Shown: piece after piece, positions 24,195-38,165 of the stretch
Layout: every line of letters begins with the position of its first letter
How positions within the stretch are numbered: position 1 is the stretch's first letter
DNA from: Diprion similis
Lineage: Eukaryota; Arthropoda; Insecta; Hymenoptera; Diprionidae
NCBI RefSeq assembly: GCF_021155765.1
Contig: NC_060105.1
Span: 806,001 to 870,000, forward strand
DNA length: 64,000 bases
Direction of reading: 5' to 3'
The notes under the pieces: model-generated
Told to the model about the DNA's origin: nothing
What the model saw: the letters and a program-made list of their open reading frames with translations, nothing else
Databases searched by the model: none
Position numbers and translations under genes: made by a program

Positions 24195-27100
24195 CGCGAT
24201 TTTGATTCAAGTTCGTGTTCACTCGTTGACATAACTCTTTCCGTTTTCTCGGCTCTTTGATGATTACCATGAACGTGGCCCCGGAGAAAATCACTTTCTC
24301 ATTATTTTTGATTTCAATGTCTGTTGGTAGTTAGAGTTTAACTCGTGTGAATTAATGTCCACTTTGTGCGAACTCAATTAGCACCGTCAAATTCTCAGGA
24401 TCTATGCGAGCTGCAATTGTATGAAAAAGAAAGTTAGACCAGATGGTTAATTTCTATACGGATTTTTTTTGTGTTTTTTTTTCTGCGACACTATCAAACT
24501 GACGATGACTTGGTTCACAGCAGCCGGTCGAACGGAACTGATTCTCACGATTATTCGCCTCGGTTCAGTGAATCTAAACCATTATAAAATGACCCGCTCT
24601 GTTTAAACGATCAAATGTCTTCTTCAATATCGCACCGGATGCGATTATACGTGCTCTTGCAAAAAATGAGCTACCTGGAAATGATAAGAGAAAAATAAAA
24701 AAAAAAACAATAATATGGCTCTAACTGTAGCTATCTCTTGAAGTTACTCCCTTCGTTACCGCGAGGACTCGAGATTGAGAAATACGAGAATTCAGGTAGA
24801 ATTGAGCAGAGATCAATCTTTCGATCACAAATCCTGTTCATCTTCACTTCACGCAACATTTCACTTAGCCGACCGATTATCCACGATAGCGAATTAAGCA
24901 CAGAGTATCTAAACAGTCTACCAAGCACTACATGCAAACGTTGAAGTCAGACTGAAAGCTATTCTAGCTGTTTCTGCTGATCCCACGATTATAACAGTGA
25001 CCGAATGTTTCGAACTGAACTCGTCAGCTGTGTGCCATTAGGTAAGACTGTTATAATCGTGAAGCGTCGGCAGAATCATAATTCGAGCACATTCCTCACG
25101 AAAGTAGGGCGAACTCCATTTCTCATTACTTGTGAGCACAAGCAGGATCAATTGGCATTTCTAATCGTAATTATTTTTTTCTTCGAGGCAATAGCCGCGT
25201 ATAAAATAATTGAACACATAACGCACTTGGCGTACGGAGCACCAAAGTTCGTAATTCCCTCTGTATGATCCTCTGAAGATCATGGTCTCCTGGTACTCGG
25301 CGCACGCCTGCGCTCGTGGCCGCGCACCCAGGCTCGAAAAGCGTGTCCAACTTGGTCTTCGTCCCGTTTTCCCCAGCGTTCATCACCGAGACACTATTTC
25401 CCCGGCTCTCCTTGACCTTGGCGATGGAGCGAGATACTTTCTCCCGAGCATCGGAACACCAGGCGGGTAAACACGACGCAGGACGTACAATGTTGCACAT
25501 CGACGTAATGACTGTATATCGAATGCTTAGCGGTAATTAGGCGAGTGAAAGTTCCACCTTGCAATGGTGAGAAGGAAGAAGTTTTCTTCCCAAAGTTACA
25601 TAATATCGGTGTCACTCAACCATCGTGCGCAAAAGCTGCTGGTGAAGTTGTGCAGGAAGGATTTTCCTCCTATACATCGTTATACGTATATTTGGAATGT
25701 TCAATTTATGTTCAAGGACTGGTGCCCATGCGTTATGGACGCATCTGGTCTGCTTTCTCTCCCCATATGACCTCAAACCGCAACATTTTCTACGCTTCTA
25801 TACCGATACGACGTGATTTCCACTCTGGAATTACCATGGCTACTCTCATTCCCTGCTTGTGTCCATCAAGCCTAATTACCCATTTGCAAAATTTAAACCC
25901 TGGCAGCCCGGTGCGCTGACTTTCGCCGGGATTAAGGAGGAGGCGAAATACGAGCGCGCAACTCCGACTTCGATGTTGAACACCCAAACCGTAAAGCTAC
26001 GGTCGAGACCGGTTAGTTCAACGTTAGAAGCGTAACGTAACGTTTTTATATCAACGGTATTATATTCTAATTATGCGTCACGCGCAGTCCAGCAGATCCA
26101 ACGCTGCCTTCCTGGAATTACCATGGTGGAATTTTAAACAGTAAATGTATAAAAAAGAATAAAAATAAGAATATAAGTCAGCTGATGAGAAAAGACAAGC
26201 GACCCTGGATAAATAATCGGTTCATCATTTGCTCAGCCTTGAATAAATATTCCTCGAGCGCATTGTAATTGCGGTGTCGAGTAATCGTGGTCGAAAATAC
26301 TGCCTAATTAATCAGCTTGTTTTTGAAGCAGAGAGCAACTCTCAAGCCATTAACGCTGAAGAGGTGCACAGGGATGTATATATTTCACGTATACACATAC
26401 GTATGGTCAAAAACGGTTTGGAACAATTTAAGGTCGGCGTTACAAGGCAGGCAGGGCGTAGCGGATACAGTTCGTGCACAAGCAGAACGGCCTGGGAAGA
26501 GTGCGAAGGAGCCACCTGCCCGGTGTACAGGAACAGGTATACGTACACTGGCATGCATGAATATAGCGTTTAACTACAAATTGGCACTTTAAAAACTACT
26601 TCAAGCCCATTCACTGCTCATAATCTACCTGCAGTAAGTAATTCATGATATTTTGTCTCGTTCCTTTAATCACGACCTAGTTAAAAAGACGATACAATCC
26701 GAGACTAAGCCACTCGCAAGGTTTCATTGGGCAACAATGTTGGGAAAGAATCAACAAGCGATAGAATGCAAATATTTCACTTTTACATAAAATCATGGAG
26801 CATCGAAAGAATTCGTAGAACCAGTCGATTATCATAATTATACAACAAGATATATGGCTGCAGTGGTGCCCGAACGGCCATTAGCCGGCATTGAATTTAT
26901 GCTGTTTATAATCTTATACAATTATCTGACTTCCGGACGTCGGCCTTGCAGACGACTGACCACCAGCCGGTGCGCTCCCTCGTCCACGACGGCAGGGGAG
27001 CTCGAGCTCCACGGCGCTGCGGATGACGAGGAACAGTCGGTTCCGAAGGCGGACCCCAGGAACAGTCGCTGGTTCAACAACCGGACTCAATTGTCCGTTC

Positions 27101-28183
27101 TTTTCCTCCTGCGTCCGTATGCTAATAGCACCAGTCCGTTTTATTTTAATTAATTTTCACCGTATTTGCAGGACTGCCGGCACTCCGGATGCGTTCAACT
27201 TCTCGTCTCTCTTGAATTTCGTGCGAATGTGCAGTCGGTGCAGCACATATGCATGTGAATCGATTTGCGGTCTGCCTGCATGTTCCTCTACACCGGTAAG
27301 CCTCGCAACCCGCAGGTGTCCAATATCGCCCCTCGGGGAACGGCAAGGCACGGTGCTCTCACCTGGATACAATGACACGCGTACCTCCTCGTCGTCGGAG
27401 CTATCGATGTCTGCGACACAATTGTGTACTATTCAAATAGCTAGATAACGAAGTGCCACCTGCTGAAATTCACGATCAGGAAGCCTCTGTGTGTTCAAAT
27501 ACTTTCAAGGAGACCTCGAGCATCGAAGCGTCCTTTCCTTTGTACGGTTTACACCTTCCGACGAGTCGAATGCCGTCATTCGTTGAACGGAGTTTTTCAT
27601 TGACTCCAGGGTACGCGTCGCATTGTCGGTTTTTGCGAATTGCCTTGACTCGTGAGTAACCAAACCCTATTACACTTGCAATTAAAGAGAAAGTATCGTC
27701 GATCCGAAGCCGTATCGTGCACGCTGTGTGCTCCAAGATGTAATTGGATTATAAAATCAATCGTCTTGAAACTAAATAAGTTCGACAGTGAAACTGCTGG
27801 GACAAAACGTGAAGGACACTCTCTATGCTTTTTTTTTTATTCTTCCACCTTTTTCTACTGAAGATGAGTGGCGAAGCTCGTTTTCACCGAATCCGATCAG
27901 TGGTGACGATTGGCAGAGAAACAACATTGAGAAAGCGAATAAATTCGAAATTTACGTTTCCAATAGAAAGTAGTCGTCTCCTTTTCAAAAACAGAGTCCG
28001 TCCATCGTAATTGGAATCGTGGAATGTACATACCTACTCCTAGAAGTACCTTTCGGTTCTATCTGTCATTCATTTGATACCAAAGTTGAGTAAATCATCG
28101 AAACAATTGATCATTCGATGTCTTATGTACACGGAGAGACAGGATATTCATATCGGATGAAAAGATTCGCTCTCATTCGGTAA
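24195..28183. other. Upstream flank of the Cad87A-like gene; no gene supported
   Basis: The sequence is mostly AT-rich. The start codon at 24194 is chosen because it immediately precedes a good signal peptide in the frame that enters the second exon. A more GC-rich island at about 25260-25480 holds a minus-strand ORF of about 100 residues (KVSRSIAKVKESRG and FEPGCAATSAG are visible) that I do not recognise. It could be an unplaced exon, a gene remnant or chance. A perfect inverted repeat at 24984-25061 is listed separately. Confidence 0.4.
24984..25061. repeat. Perfect 15-bp inverted repeat with 48-bp loop
   Basis: CACGATTATAACAGT at 24984-24998 is followed by its exact reverse complement at 25047-25061. 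Pairing does not extend outward or inward. It may be a cruciform, a two-sided protein site or the remnant of a small palindromic element. Confidence 0.6.
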
Positions 28184-28223
28184 GTGCATGGTGTGCAGAC
28201 ATTCCGCTCTCGAGTTGGACGTA

Positions 28224-28237
28224 AAGTGACGTCACTT
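28224..28237. promoter_or_regulatory. Perfect palindromic full CRE (TGACGTCA)
   Basis: AAGTGACGTCACTT is a 14-bp perfect palindrome centred on the canonical cAMP-response element bound by CREB/ATF dimers. It lies in a locally GC-rich block with GTCACCC repeats downstream (28300-28315), about 4 kb upstream of Cad87A in that gene's transcription direction. This would suit a distal promoter or enhancer. Function is inferred from the motif only. Confidence 0.45.
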
Positions 28238-31200
28238 CCTCCACCTGTCATGCGTGTTTCCGAAGGACGAGCCCTCACGGTGTGGTGCACCCCGTCACCC
28301 GTCACCCTTCACCCACCCGCACTGCTACCGTCACTCCCCAAACAATCAACCGCATACAATATTCATAGCCGCCGGTATCCTCGAGTTTGGAACAGCGTGA
28401 GTGAAAAGTATACTTTCGGTTAAAGGTAACTTGGATGAATCGTTTCTGATCGGTCTTATTATGCTTTCAACGGAAATAAAAAATGAGGCTGGAGGATATA
28501 TCGATCAATGACCGATAAGATACTGTTTTAGTACCGAACCGGTTTTGTTTTCAGCGGAAATTGAAACCCAGAATCATGGACTTGGCACACTTCGGCCATT
28601 CCGGTGACACACATAGATTTCTCCATGTACTCCGCAGGGCGCAGAACTGACACGATTGGATTCACTCTCTGTTGGACTTCAAAGGTAATGACAAGGTTTT
28701 CACGGTCGTCATTATTTATACTTTATCGACGCGTTGGACTATCGACTGGAAAAGACGCTCAAAGAGAGAGCGGCTGTCTGAGGTTCTCTCGGTGCTGATC
28801 ACTGATGATCAGTGCGCTTCATTGAACGTCCAAGGCGTCACGCAAGAAAGAATACAGTCACGATAGTCTCTCGTTTTTGATCCAACCTAAACGCTGATTA
28901 TTTTGTCTTGCACGTATACTTTCTCAGCACAATTTTACAACGTGACGGCTTATATGTACTTGCCTGCATCTATATTTACACGGAATCTTAGCGAATACTC
29001 GTAGACGTTTCCAGACTACTAACACCAACAAAAATCGTGATTCCAAAAACTTGGCCTCTTTCGTCTGAGACGGACAAATTCGGAATCATCGTTGAATTCG
29101 AGATTGGTGACCGTACTGCGATTCCCAGATCATTTATTTATAATAACGCGAGTTTATAATCGCGTAGCCAAGACTTGACGCTCGCTTGTAATCGTATCCC
29201 GAACAGTTTGGATTGCAGTATAAATTGCACGTCAGAAAGTTCAGTGAAAACGTGAACCAAAATTTCTTGCAATACCTGCTGACGTTGGACATTGATTAAA
29301 CGTCTGCATCGCGGCGGCACAGTTTCAAACTGACTTGAAGACCGTATTTTGCGGTGCTTGGTATTATTATAATAGAGCCGAGTATAAAGCTTTGTTACAA
29401 TGATCCTAAAAAGATGAAAAAAGTGCCTCTTACCTGTCCAATCTCACAAAGTTTTTCTTCGATCCAATAATTTCACCACGTAAGTGGTTCTTGACATAAT
29501 ACTATAACGTAAACTCGTACACTTTCACTGAAGGCGAAGCGCGGGAACAGGTGTCGCAACAATAGAATACTCCGTTCGTTTTCGTTATTGTTATTCCTTT
29601 TTCTCTTCTTTGAGTTCGCCGTGGCGACGATCTAATTGAGTTATACTATGTTCGAAGAAACTACACGTGCTGGTATAACTACGTTACATCGTTAACTGCG
29701 CCGACGAGTCCTGGTGGTAAAGCTTGGAAAGCTTCGCAAGCAGTGAAACTGCATTGAGCGCGCGATGCGATTCGATCGGTGAGCTTTTCACACGACGCGG
29801 AACCATCGCGCGATGCAGGTGCCCCGGGTGAGCTCTCGACGTCAACTGAAAGTATAGTCACCATGGAACTCCGTAGTTTCCCCGTTTCCCTGTTTCCTCG
29901 TGCCATGCTCGCGTTGTCCGGGCCCGCGGCATTGACCGTTCCTCTCCTCGTCCCTCCTCCTCTTTCCTCGTTCAAGTCCAGTTGTTCAACTTCAATTCCG
30001 GCCATCTCATCGCTTACACACCGTGTAAACCGAACCATGAACCCCTCGGGCCAAAGACCGAAATACATGTCAGACAGGCTGGAACTTACACTTGAAGATC
30101 ATCGCTCGAGACCTCGTTTCTTCTTTCTCTCTGAAATGCTTTCGTCAAGTTTCGTACCTCAAGCTATGATAGTGAACTTATCGTAATTATGAGGAAAATT
30201 GCCGGAGGAATCTTCAGCGACTATTGGCACATACAAGAGCTGAAACGAATAGTATCAATAAGTGAAAATTGTTTTCACCATATAATTTTGAACTTCGTTG
30301 CTCTGCACTATGAGAAAAATCACTTAACAGCTGCAGCACCAGGTAGTTGGTCAAATCAAGTTGAACCATTTTAGAGAATTAACGTTGTTTATTTTGTGTC
30401 ATGAAATCATATCAGTATATCCATACAGCGAAGGTGTTTAAATCGAGTTCCGACACTTGCTTGCGGCAAAAGTAGTCGCTGGTACATTTTCGAGGTGGCA
30501 GCACCAGCTGAAATACTCAGTGGCATCATCTACTCGACGACTTCTGCACCATAATTCGGACAAAGAATTTTCATCCATTGTTTAGTCAGTTCCAGTTAAC
30601 AAGGCACAGAAGGTTCTGTAGTTTCGCTTTGGACGTTATAAGCTACCGTAGGCAAAGAGATACATGGCTTAGATTCCGGTTCCAGACCGTCGGCAAAAGG
30701 GACTTCACCGCTGTCGGTAAAATACCAGCGGTTAGTTTGAAAATGCGAATGAGAAGTTAAGAAGCCGGTTTCAAACTGTCCGAGATCACCAGCTACTTCT
30801 GCCTTACAAAATATTCAAATACCTAGGATTTTTCCGATCAAATTTTTGTAAGAGTGCAATTTCGTACCCTGATCAGTAAATGAGAACTCTTTTGATCAAA
30901 ATCGTTAATCTGCTGCAGAGGTTTGAACAGACCCAGAGCGATCGAACCTCTTTACTTTTCGCAAATTTGGAGACTCAATTTTTGCTTCGAACCTGCCGTT
31001 GGTCCATTTAAGGAAGAGAAAATAGTGACGAGTTGGCAAAGCTTTCAGAGCTTAAAATTCCCGTGTACCGAGCTTCGGGACCGCTGTTTTGATCAACTCG
31101 AATCTAAAGTCTCCGTGATTTCTAACAGTATATTTGTTTTCCGTTGCTCAGGATACTCTTAAGCGAACCGGACGTGCGTCGCCGAAGCTCAGCGGTACGA

Positions 31201-31305
31201 AAGGACCTCTGTCCTCCTCCTTGCTGCCGCGACACCTACCTATACATATACTCCGTGCTTTCAATTCTCTTTTAGGGATTGAGCTCTGCAGCAAAGAGAC
31301 GAGAG
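28238..31305. other. Intergenic; no gene supported
   Basis: Short ORFs have no family motifs. The longest, on the minus strand at 29679-30068, is 129 codons and unrecognised. A minus-strand stretch near 30098-30145 is bounded by CATTTCAG and GTAAGT, so it could be a small untranslated exon upstream of Cad87A, but this rests on the two splice-like signals alone. Confidence 0.35.
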
Positions 31306-31312
31306 TATATAA
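31306..31312 (+). promoter_or_regulatory. TATA box of a putative plus-strand transcription unit
   Basis: TATATAA is followed by GC-rich sequence and, 537 bp later, by an ATG whose short ORF ends in a consensus donor. A start about 30 bp downstream (near 31336) would give a leader of about 500 nt containing an upstream ATG at 31343. Confidence 0.4.
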
Positions 31313-31842
31313 CCGGTTCGCAGCTGCAGGCGCAGAGTCGCCATGTATCGGCCGACCGTCGCCGTCGTACCGGTCCGCAGTTCACCGCACCAACTGTCCA
31401 GGGCTTTTGTCGCAGCGTTGGAGCGACTTTCGGTTATTCGCTTAAGAGACACCGGACCACCGCGATCCGACCGGGTGGCTCGACGCCTCGATTGCAAGCT
31501 TGACTCGGTTCGGGGTGCGTCCGACTGTCACTCGCTTCGGACGAATCGCGGTCCACGTGTCCGGCTCTTCCTCGGAACAACTGCAGAGACGGGAGAAAAG
31601 CACAACTTTCCCATTTTCACAGTGAAGCCCCGTTTCTCTTCCATCCGGTGACGAATCAGTGCAGAGGGTGGCTTTTCAGTGATCGGCATTGTTGCAGTGA
31701 CATGATGTTCAGTGGTGCTAATCAAAGTGGCCGGTGATCCCGGTGCCCAGGCTTGAATCGGGCTTTTTCACCGGATACCGAGAGGGGCGAGGTGATCCGG
31801 ACTCGGCCGTGTGCCCAGGGAACGACCGGCTATTTGGAAGTA

Positions 31843-31894
31843 ATGTCTACCTATTATGGCAGAAGTTTTCTCAAAGAGATTCACAACAGCAAAG
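31843..31894 (+). CDS. Putative first coding exon (start of an unidentified protein)
   Basis: An ATG opens a 17-codon stretch beginning MSTYYGRSFLKEIHNSK that ends in phase 1 at a consensus donor (AAAG then GTAAAT). It lies downstream of a TATA box and a GC-rich leader. The next exon is not identified. The candidate exon at 38166 needs phase 0, so at least one exon would lie between them if both belong to one gene. I do not recognise the peptide. Confidence 0.35.
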
Positions 31895-34800
31895 GTAAAT
31901 CTTCGTGATAAAGTAGTACACCGTGGAGTTGCATGTGTGTTTAAAGGATGTAATTGAACGTCCCTACGCCCACATCACTCCTCGGTTCGCAGGATTTATT
32001 GGATATCCGTAAGTTCCGATTCATCTTACTGCAGCTTGCGATGCGATACGATATGCGGAATGAACTGCGTAGGAAGTAAAGGCAGGAACCCGCTGATCGA
32101 GGAATCGATTGGCCGGGGAATAAGCCATTATCAATTTCTCAAACTGCGCGCGATTTTAATTGCGGTGACATTTTCCGCGCGATGCAGCTCGCCAGACGAA
32201 CTGCACAAAAGGTCAAAGAATTTTCACTGCATAGCCTGTGCCAAGGACGGTGAATGTTACAAGCCCGCAAGTGGAATAGCGCGTCACTCGATGTTAATAA
32301 CTGTGCTTTCAATTAAAACGGTATACATATAGATACAAACTGTTCGAGGCACGAAGTAGATTGGTAAATTTAATCACCATCGGGGAAAATCACCGCGGCA
32401 CGCAAGACTCACGGTGATTATTCACGCGGTAACTGGACCGCGTTGATGAGCGAACGTGTTTGATGTTCGCCTGCATGTTGTCAAGTACCCGGCAATATCA
32501 CGGGGCAAAAAATAGACCGGCACCTAGGCAGGCGTAATAGAATGATTACTAAAACCTTCCAGGAATAGTCGAAGACTTAATAACGGGGAGCAGTGTGTAG
32601 ACTTAATGAATGGCCTTCTCGAGACAATTTCTATCCAACAACAGCCGGGAAAAGATGATCGTTTGTTGTCGAGTCGAGCCGAGCTCCCGGACAACCGTAC
32701 TCTCGACTTCGCTACCGCTTTAAAAACTAGAATTTGCGAAAGTGGTGGGTCCGTGTTACAGCCTCCTGAAATATTTGCCTATGCAAATTGGTTTCCCGAA
32801 GCCTGCGGACCCGGTGCAGTTCGCTTAATGTCTAAGGCCTCTAATGGATGTCAATCATTAGTATAATGGCGTATCAAGTGGCCCGATACAGTCACGCGGT
32901 GCACGCTGAGTGGTACTTTGCTCGAAAAGTATCCACTCTTATCTTTCACTCTAATCGACAAATTTCATCACGGCTCCATTAAACGGCCACGTGGAGCAGA
33001 CGAGCAAAGGCCGTTGCTGAAACTATACTCGCGGAGCTCACCGGTTGACATTACAAATTCCATCCCAACGTGGACCGAGCGTACGACGGTGTGGATTTCT
33101 GCATCCTCATCGTCCATCGCGAATCCCCTCCCTCCCCCTCCCCCTCCCACCACTGCATGGAAAAACAAATTACTTGCAGCAAGTCAGAAAGCCTAAAGTA
33201 GTTTCCTCGATAAGCGATCAAGCGGGACTCTCGTACTCACGTGTCGCTCTCTACAGACCGTGGCGACTGGCCAGTCCGCTTTATGGCGGCATCAATGTCC
33301 GGGCGAGTGATTGACTCGAGGAATAAAAATACGCTCGGTACGGAGCATGCCGTCGTCTCGATCGCCGAGTCCTCCGACTGGTGCAACGTGGGCGCACGTG
33401 GCGGGGGACTCGACCTTGCGTTCGTTGCGTTGACCGAGCTCCTGGACCCCAAGACTCACTGGCAGTCGACTCTACGCGATTCACGGATTCGGCCGACATT
33501 CTCAGCCAACTAGGTATGTGCCGGGTGGAAGGTGCTCGGTAATGCGCGAGTGATGATCGATCCTTGGGTAACCGTGATTAAGATACCTCCGCGTTCTTAC
33601 TTAATCTACCAGAGATCCGTCAGAATTGCAGTTCCATTCGTGACTCGTGACTGTGTTACGTTCACACGTCGTCGAAAGCCTTTCGAATTCGATTCGACCT
33701 GTTTTCCGAGCTCTGCATTGCACTAGAAGAAAATCTATAACCGGAGGGACTCGCGATCGGAGCTCGTTGCAGTCGTAGAACCGGACAGCGTTTCGTTTCA
33801 ACGGATAATCGGAGAATCAGGCGATGGACTAACGCGAAAATGCTTTCCCACGTTCCGTTTGAGGTTTCTGACGCGAAGGACTGCGGGTACTTGTTCCTTT
33901 TCTTGTGTCGAGTGCGAAGGAGCTAATTGTAAGTGAGCCGGGGAAATGAGGCTGCGGTCCAGGCCGCGAGCTGGTGAACGGATACCGGGAATAAAAACAC
34001 TGCAATGAAAGTTCTTCGCTGACAATGGTGGGGATCGGGGAAACTGATGTGGAAAAGAGATACAGCCACTTGTCAGCCACCCAAATGACCGACTCGACAA
34101 TCAGGATATTCGACTTTGTGCAGGTTGGTTTCTCATTAATCAAAGTCAAATGTAATGTGGTGTTATGAGGTTGGGTACAAAGCGCATCTGCACATCGTTG
34201 GCGGCTAACTCGTGGCAACTTCGCCTCTCTCGGAATGATATTGCATTCCGTGATATGAGCATACCGAGGCGAGAACCCGGGAGTATTCGAAGCTAAATTT
34301 GATAATGGTGACGTTTAACGAAGTTTGAGTAGCACTGATGCGAGACGTGATATCGTGGCAAACAACAACGATCGCCGGAACGGCTTCAGCTCCGTAACTC
34401 CGGCAACTGGCCCCAGACGAGAGGGAAGACGGTCGCTTCTCTCCGAGTGGATGGATGGATTGAATTACTTATTCACATAGTTCAGAGCTGTAGTCATCCT
34501 CTTGGAAAAAGCGGTTCTCCGAATACGGACTGCATAACACTATAACTCGTAACCCAAACCTCTAGACGAGTCGTGCCTGCCTGCCTTCTGCCGCCGGTTA
34601 GCCTTGAAATGTGATCAGAAACTGTCGCAAAAATGTTTTACTGTTTTACATGCGGTGAGCGTGATTTCTCCCCCGAAATTACTTCGTCCCCGATCTTGAG
34701 CTGAGAGTATTTTGGCTCGAAGCGGTTGTGAGATCTTGATATTCTGCCCGCTTGACAGTTTGTCAGAAATTGTATCAGCCCTTTCGGGAGAAAAATGAAC

Positions 34801-37800
34801 GCTGCTGCACCGCTGCATGCCCGCCTCTCGAAACTCACTTACGGTATGGAAAGATTTTAAATGAGACTGCGATAAGCTCGGAGTGAAAGGAAGCCTGCGG
34901 AGAAGCACTTTAAGATCCACGATGTGTTCGGAGGAATACGTGTTCCAAAGTCGTACAACATCGACGCGTTGCCGCGTACGTGTATCTTCACCACGGTGTA
35001 AGGAAACGAGCACGCACCCCGAGCTGCAGGCTAAGAGCAGGCCAAGGTTTAGCATCTTTATCAGGGTCTTGCATTTTTCAGTATGCGGAACAGCGAGCCA
35101 CCGAAAATCAGCCCGCAGGTACGCGTAATGCATTTAAAACACAGCTTGGATATTACACGGGCACTGAAAAAGTTCGTCGCCTGAAAATCATCAAAAGCCC
35201 ATTACGTACGATCAGGACAACCCGCTACGCCTACGCAATAGACGTATAAATTCTCCGCCGCGTTGTTATGACTCCCACGCGATATCGTGACGATATGACT
35301 TCGCCTTGTGTTCCATTGGCCTTCTGTGTCGAGGGATTGTTCAAGGTGCATACCTACGTTTTCCTTTTCTCTCTCCTTGCTGGTTCCTCTTTCTCCGTGT
35401 TAGATAATCGTGATCGGAGAGAAGCTCTTTCAGAATTAAGTAATGCTATCAGGATGGAGTGCAGTTAACAGGCAATTAACTTTGAGAGATAATATATGAT
35501 AAGTCCGACTCATCAACCTGGCAATAACTCGAATCCTATTAGAGCTAGAATTAGGGAACGATTCTACCGTAATCTACGGTTGAATTGTGAAAGTCGCAGC
35601 GTCCTGCTCGGATTTACCGATCCTTTCTAGACCAGCTTCTTAAACATCCATAACGAGAAGAAGCGAGCATCTCTGGGACTTCCTGCTACTCGACAAGCGG
35701 AATTCTTTTTCATTTCTGCCGTCAGACGTTAGTGATAAATCGTCAACGCGCGCGACGTACGCTGAAGACCGAAGAATCGAAAACCAGCGTATCTACGCCT
35801 CCACGATTTTAAGTCGAAAGCAATTTCGCAGAGTTAATCCCAACGAATCTGGAAGTTTAAACCTCTTCCTAATCCGCGTAATTCCTTGACGCTCGAGAAG
35901 GCCGACCTGCAGAGTTAAGCCCTTTATATTTCGGCTTGCATACGAGGTCAACTTTTCTGCCCCCTGGTGATTCTGTGGCTTCGACATGACGTCGCTGCAT
36001 TGCATCCCGTTCGTTCGGGGTAATAACTTTTGGAAACAAAGCCTGCACTCGGTACAAACTGAGTGCTAATGCCCAATGGGAGTTAAGTCGTGGATCTAGG
36101 TCGCGGCGGTTTGCAGGTTGCTTTACTGCTCGATCCTCAAACTTTCATTTTCGCTGGTGCATAACTGTGACATGAATCGTTCCGCCAGCCATATTACGAA
36201 TGCAGTGAAATGAAATGATCCGTGTGCTCGACGCGTGGCGTTGTAACCGGCAAAGGTCGATCGAACGTGACCCAATTCGGTGGACGAAGGGTTGAATCTG
36301 AACGTTAGATCACCGGAATTCCGGCCCGGTAAGCCTCGAGGGCCTCCGGCTATTCGATGATGAAGAATTTTCGAAATATAACAGAAGATCGAGTTTAAGG
36401 TGCATAGATTCCAGCGAGCCTGGATTCCCGCACGTGCAAGGCAAAGCGTAGGTATGTGTGTATCCCGTAGAGCCTCCGAGGTTGATAGGTAAAGACGAAA
36501 GAGTTCGTCCGGCAAGTCACCGAGAGAACACCGGGAGCCCTTTGATGGGACAAAAGGAAATGAAATTCTTGTCGTACTTTGGTGCGCGCTTGGCTTCGTC
36601 GCAACGTTCTCCATATTGTTCTGCCTCTGCCCTGGTTTCCCTCGATGGGTTCCTTTCCGAACTGCAAAAGCCTGGAGGGTGGAACATCGCGTTCCACCTC
36701 CAAACTCCAGATCCTAGACCACTTTTTATCCGATTATCGTGCTCTCCGAGAATCCGAGTCAAGCTGGATTAAAACGGCTCGATTTCGCCAACCGTACCGC
36801 ACACAACTTCCGGATATAACGTGTATCTATATACCTGTAACTTCGTTCACGAAATCGAGAGAGATCGAACAAACGACAATGGCGCCCCTCCCTTCAGGCT
36901 GGACACGAGAGCTCGACATGAAAGGAAAAAGCTGTTTTCCCGAAACATGAACAGGGCGCCTTCGTATGCCTATACTGTGTACCATTCCATACTCAAACAC
37001 GACGTAGGAAGAAGAAAGTTTGCCACTCCCGGCTCAAATAGTTTCGTCCTTTCCCCGCGAGGCTGGTTCTCTGCAGTTGTCCAGTTTTCGATAAAAGCTT
37101 ATTTCTGGCTATGAGAACAGTGCACAGCTTCGGGCTTCTCAACCCACCGACTAATCAACCTTCCTGTTTGAATACAAGCTCAAAGCCCAAAGCGTCAGGT
37201 GCCAGGCAACACGGCCTCCTCCCAACTCTGATTAGCAATCTTCGGTTATCCTAAGTACCCAATTTAGCTCATCTAGTTAATTCAGACGTAAACTCCAGGT
37301 ACCTCAAGAGCTCCGTAATTCACGGTTTGACTGCGTCGCTTTGAAATGCTCGAGCTATCCGAAGGATGTGACGCTTGTGATAATTAGCCAACCAACGTTC
37401 ATTCAAGGGATGAAATTCAGAGTGTCGCTGAATGGTCTTGAAACGGTGACAGTTTTTTTGTTGTTTTTTGTTTGTTCACAATAAGGTGGATTCAATAAGT
37501 TTTCACTAATTGGCTGACGCTTTCAAACACCTTGACACAATTCTTTGTCTTACATGAATCAAACATCCTTTCCATATCAAAGTCCAAAAGTGTGTCCGAA
37601 TGATGATGCGCAAAGATTGGAATATAAGATCAAGATAAGAGGAGAACGCGTGTGTGAGTGTTCACGTGTACCCGCGGTACGTAGGTGCAGGGCGCAGGGT
37701 GAACAAACACGAGAGAGAACCTGATTCGATCTCAGATTGTCAGAATCCAATCTACGTAACATGGTTCGGAGATCTTTAGCGGTCAGCCGGAGGGGTTGAT

Positions 37801-38165
37801 ATTGCAAGGAATATTGTTTGCACTGGTCAGTCGAACCCCCGAGGTGGAAATCGATCTGTGTATTGCGTGTCCGAGGCAGCGTGGTCCACAGACTCCCGGC
37901 TTGTGGGACTGCAAACAGTTTCTGTGTGTCCTGGGATCCCGAAGCGGCCTGGCCCCGAGCTTCGGCTGAACAATTTCGGGTTATTGGTTTCGTCCCATAA
38001 TATCGAGCATCTGTATCAAGTGGCAGGATCGTCTTTCAATCTGCCTGCGTCCGTCGTTGCATGCCGGTCGAAAGTCAAGGTGCTCTCCGAGCTCGATTCC
38101 ACTTCAGAGGGCGCGGAGGCTTGTCTGGAGAAAAACTGACCGTTCCTTTTTGCTCTCTGTTTCAG
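31895..38165. other. Probable intron or intergenic sequence of the plus-strand unit
   Basis: No exon could be placed with confidence. Numerous 60-170-codon ORFs on both strands overlap each other and lack domain motifs. A C-rich tract lies at 33126-33150. GC content is uneven but coding signal is not convincing anywhere. Confidence 0.4.

Noticed and set aside
31343..31651. Plus-strand 102-codon ORF with a good ATG context
   Set aside because: It is Arg-rich with no domain and lies in the leader before a better splice-supported ATG at 31843. An upstream ORF is possible, but not a supported gene.
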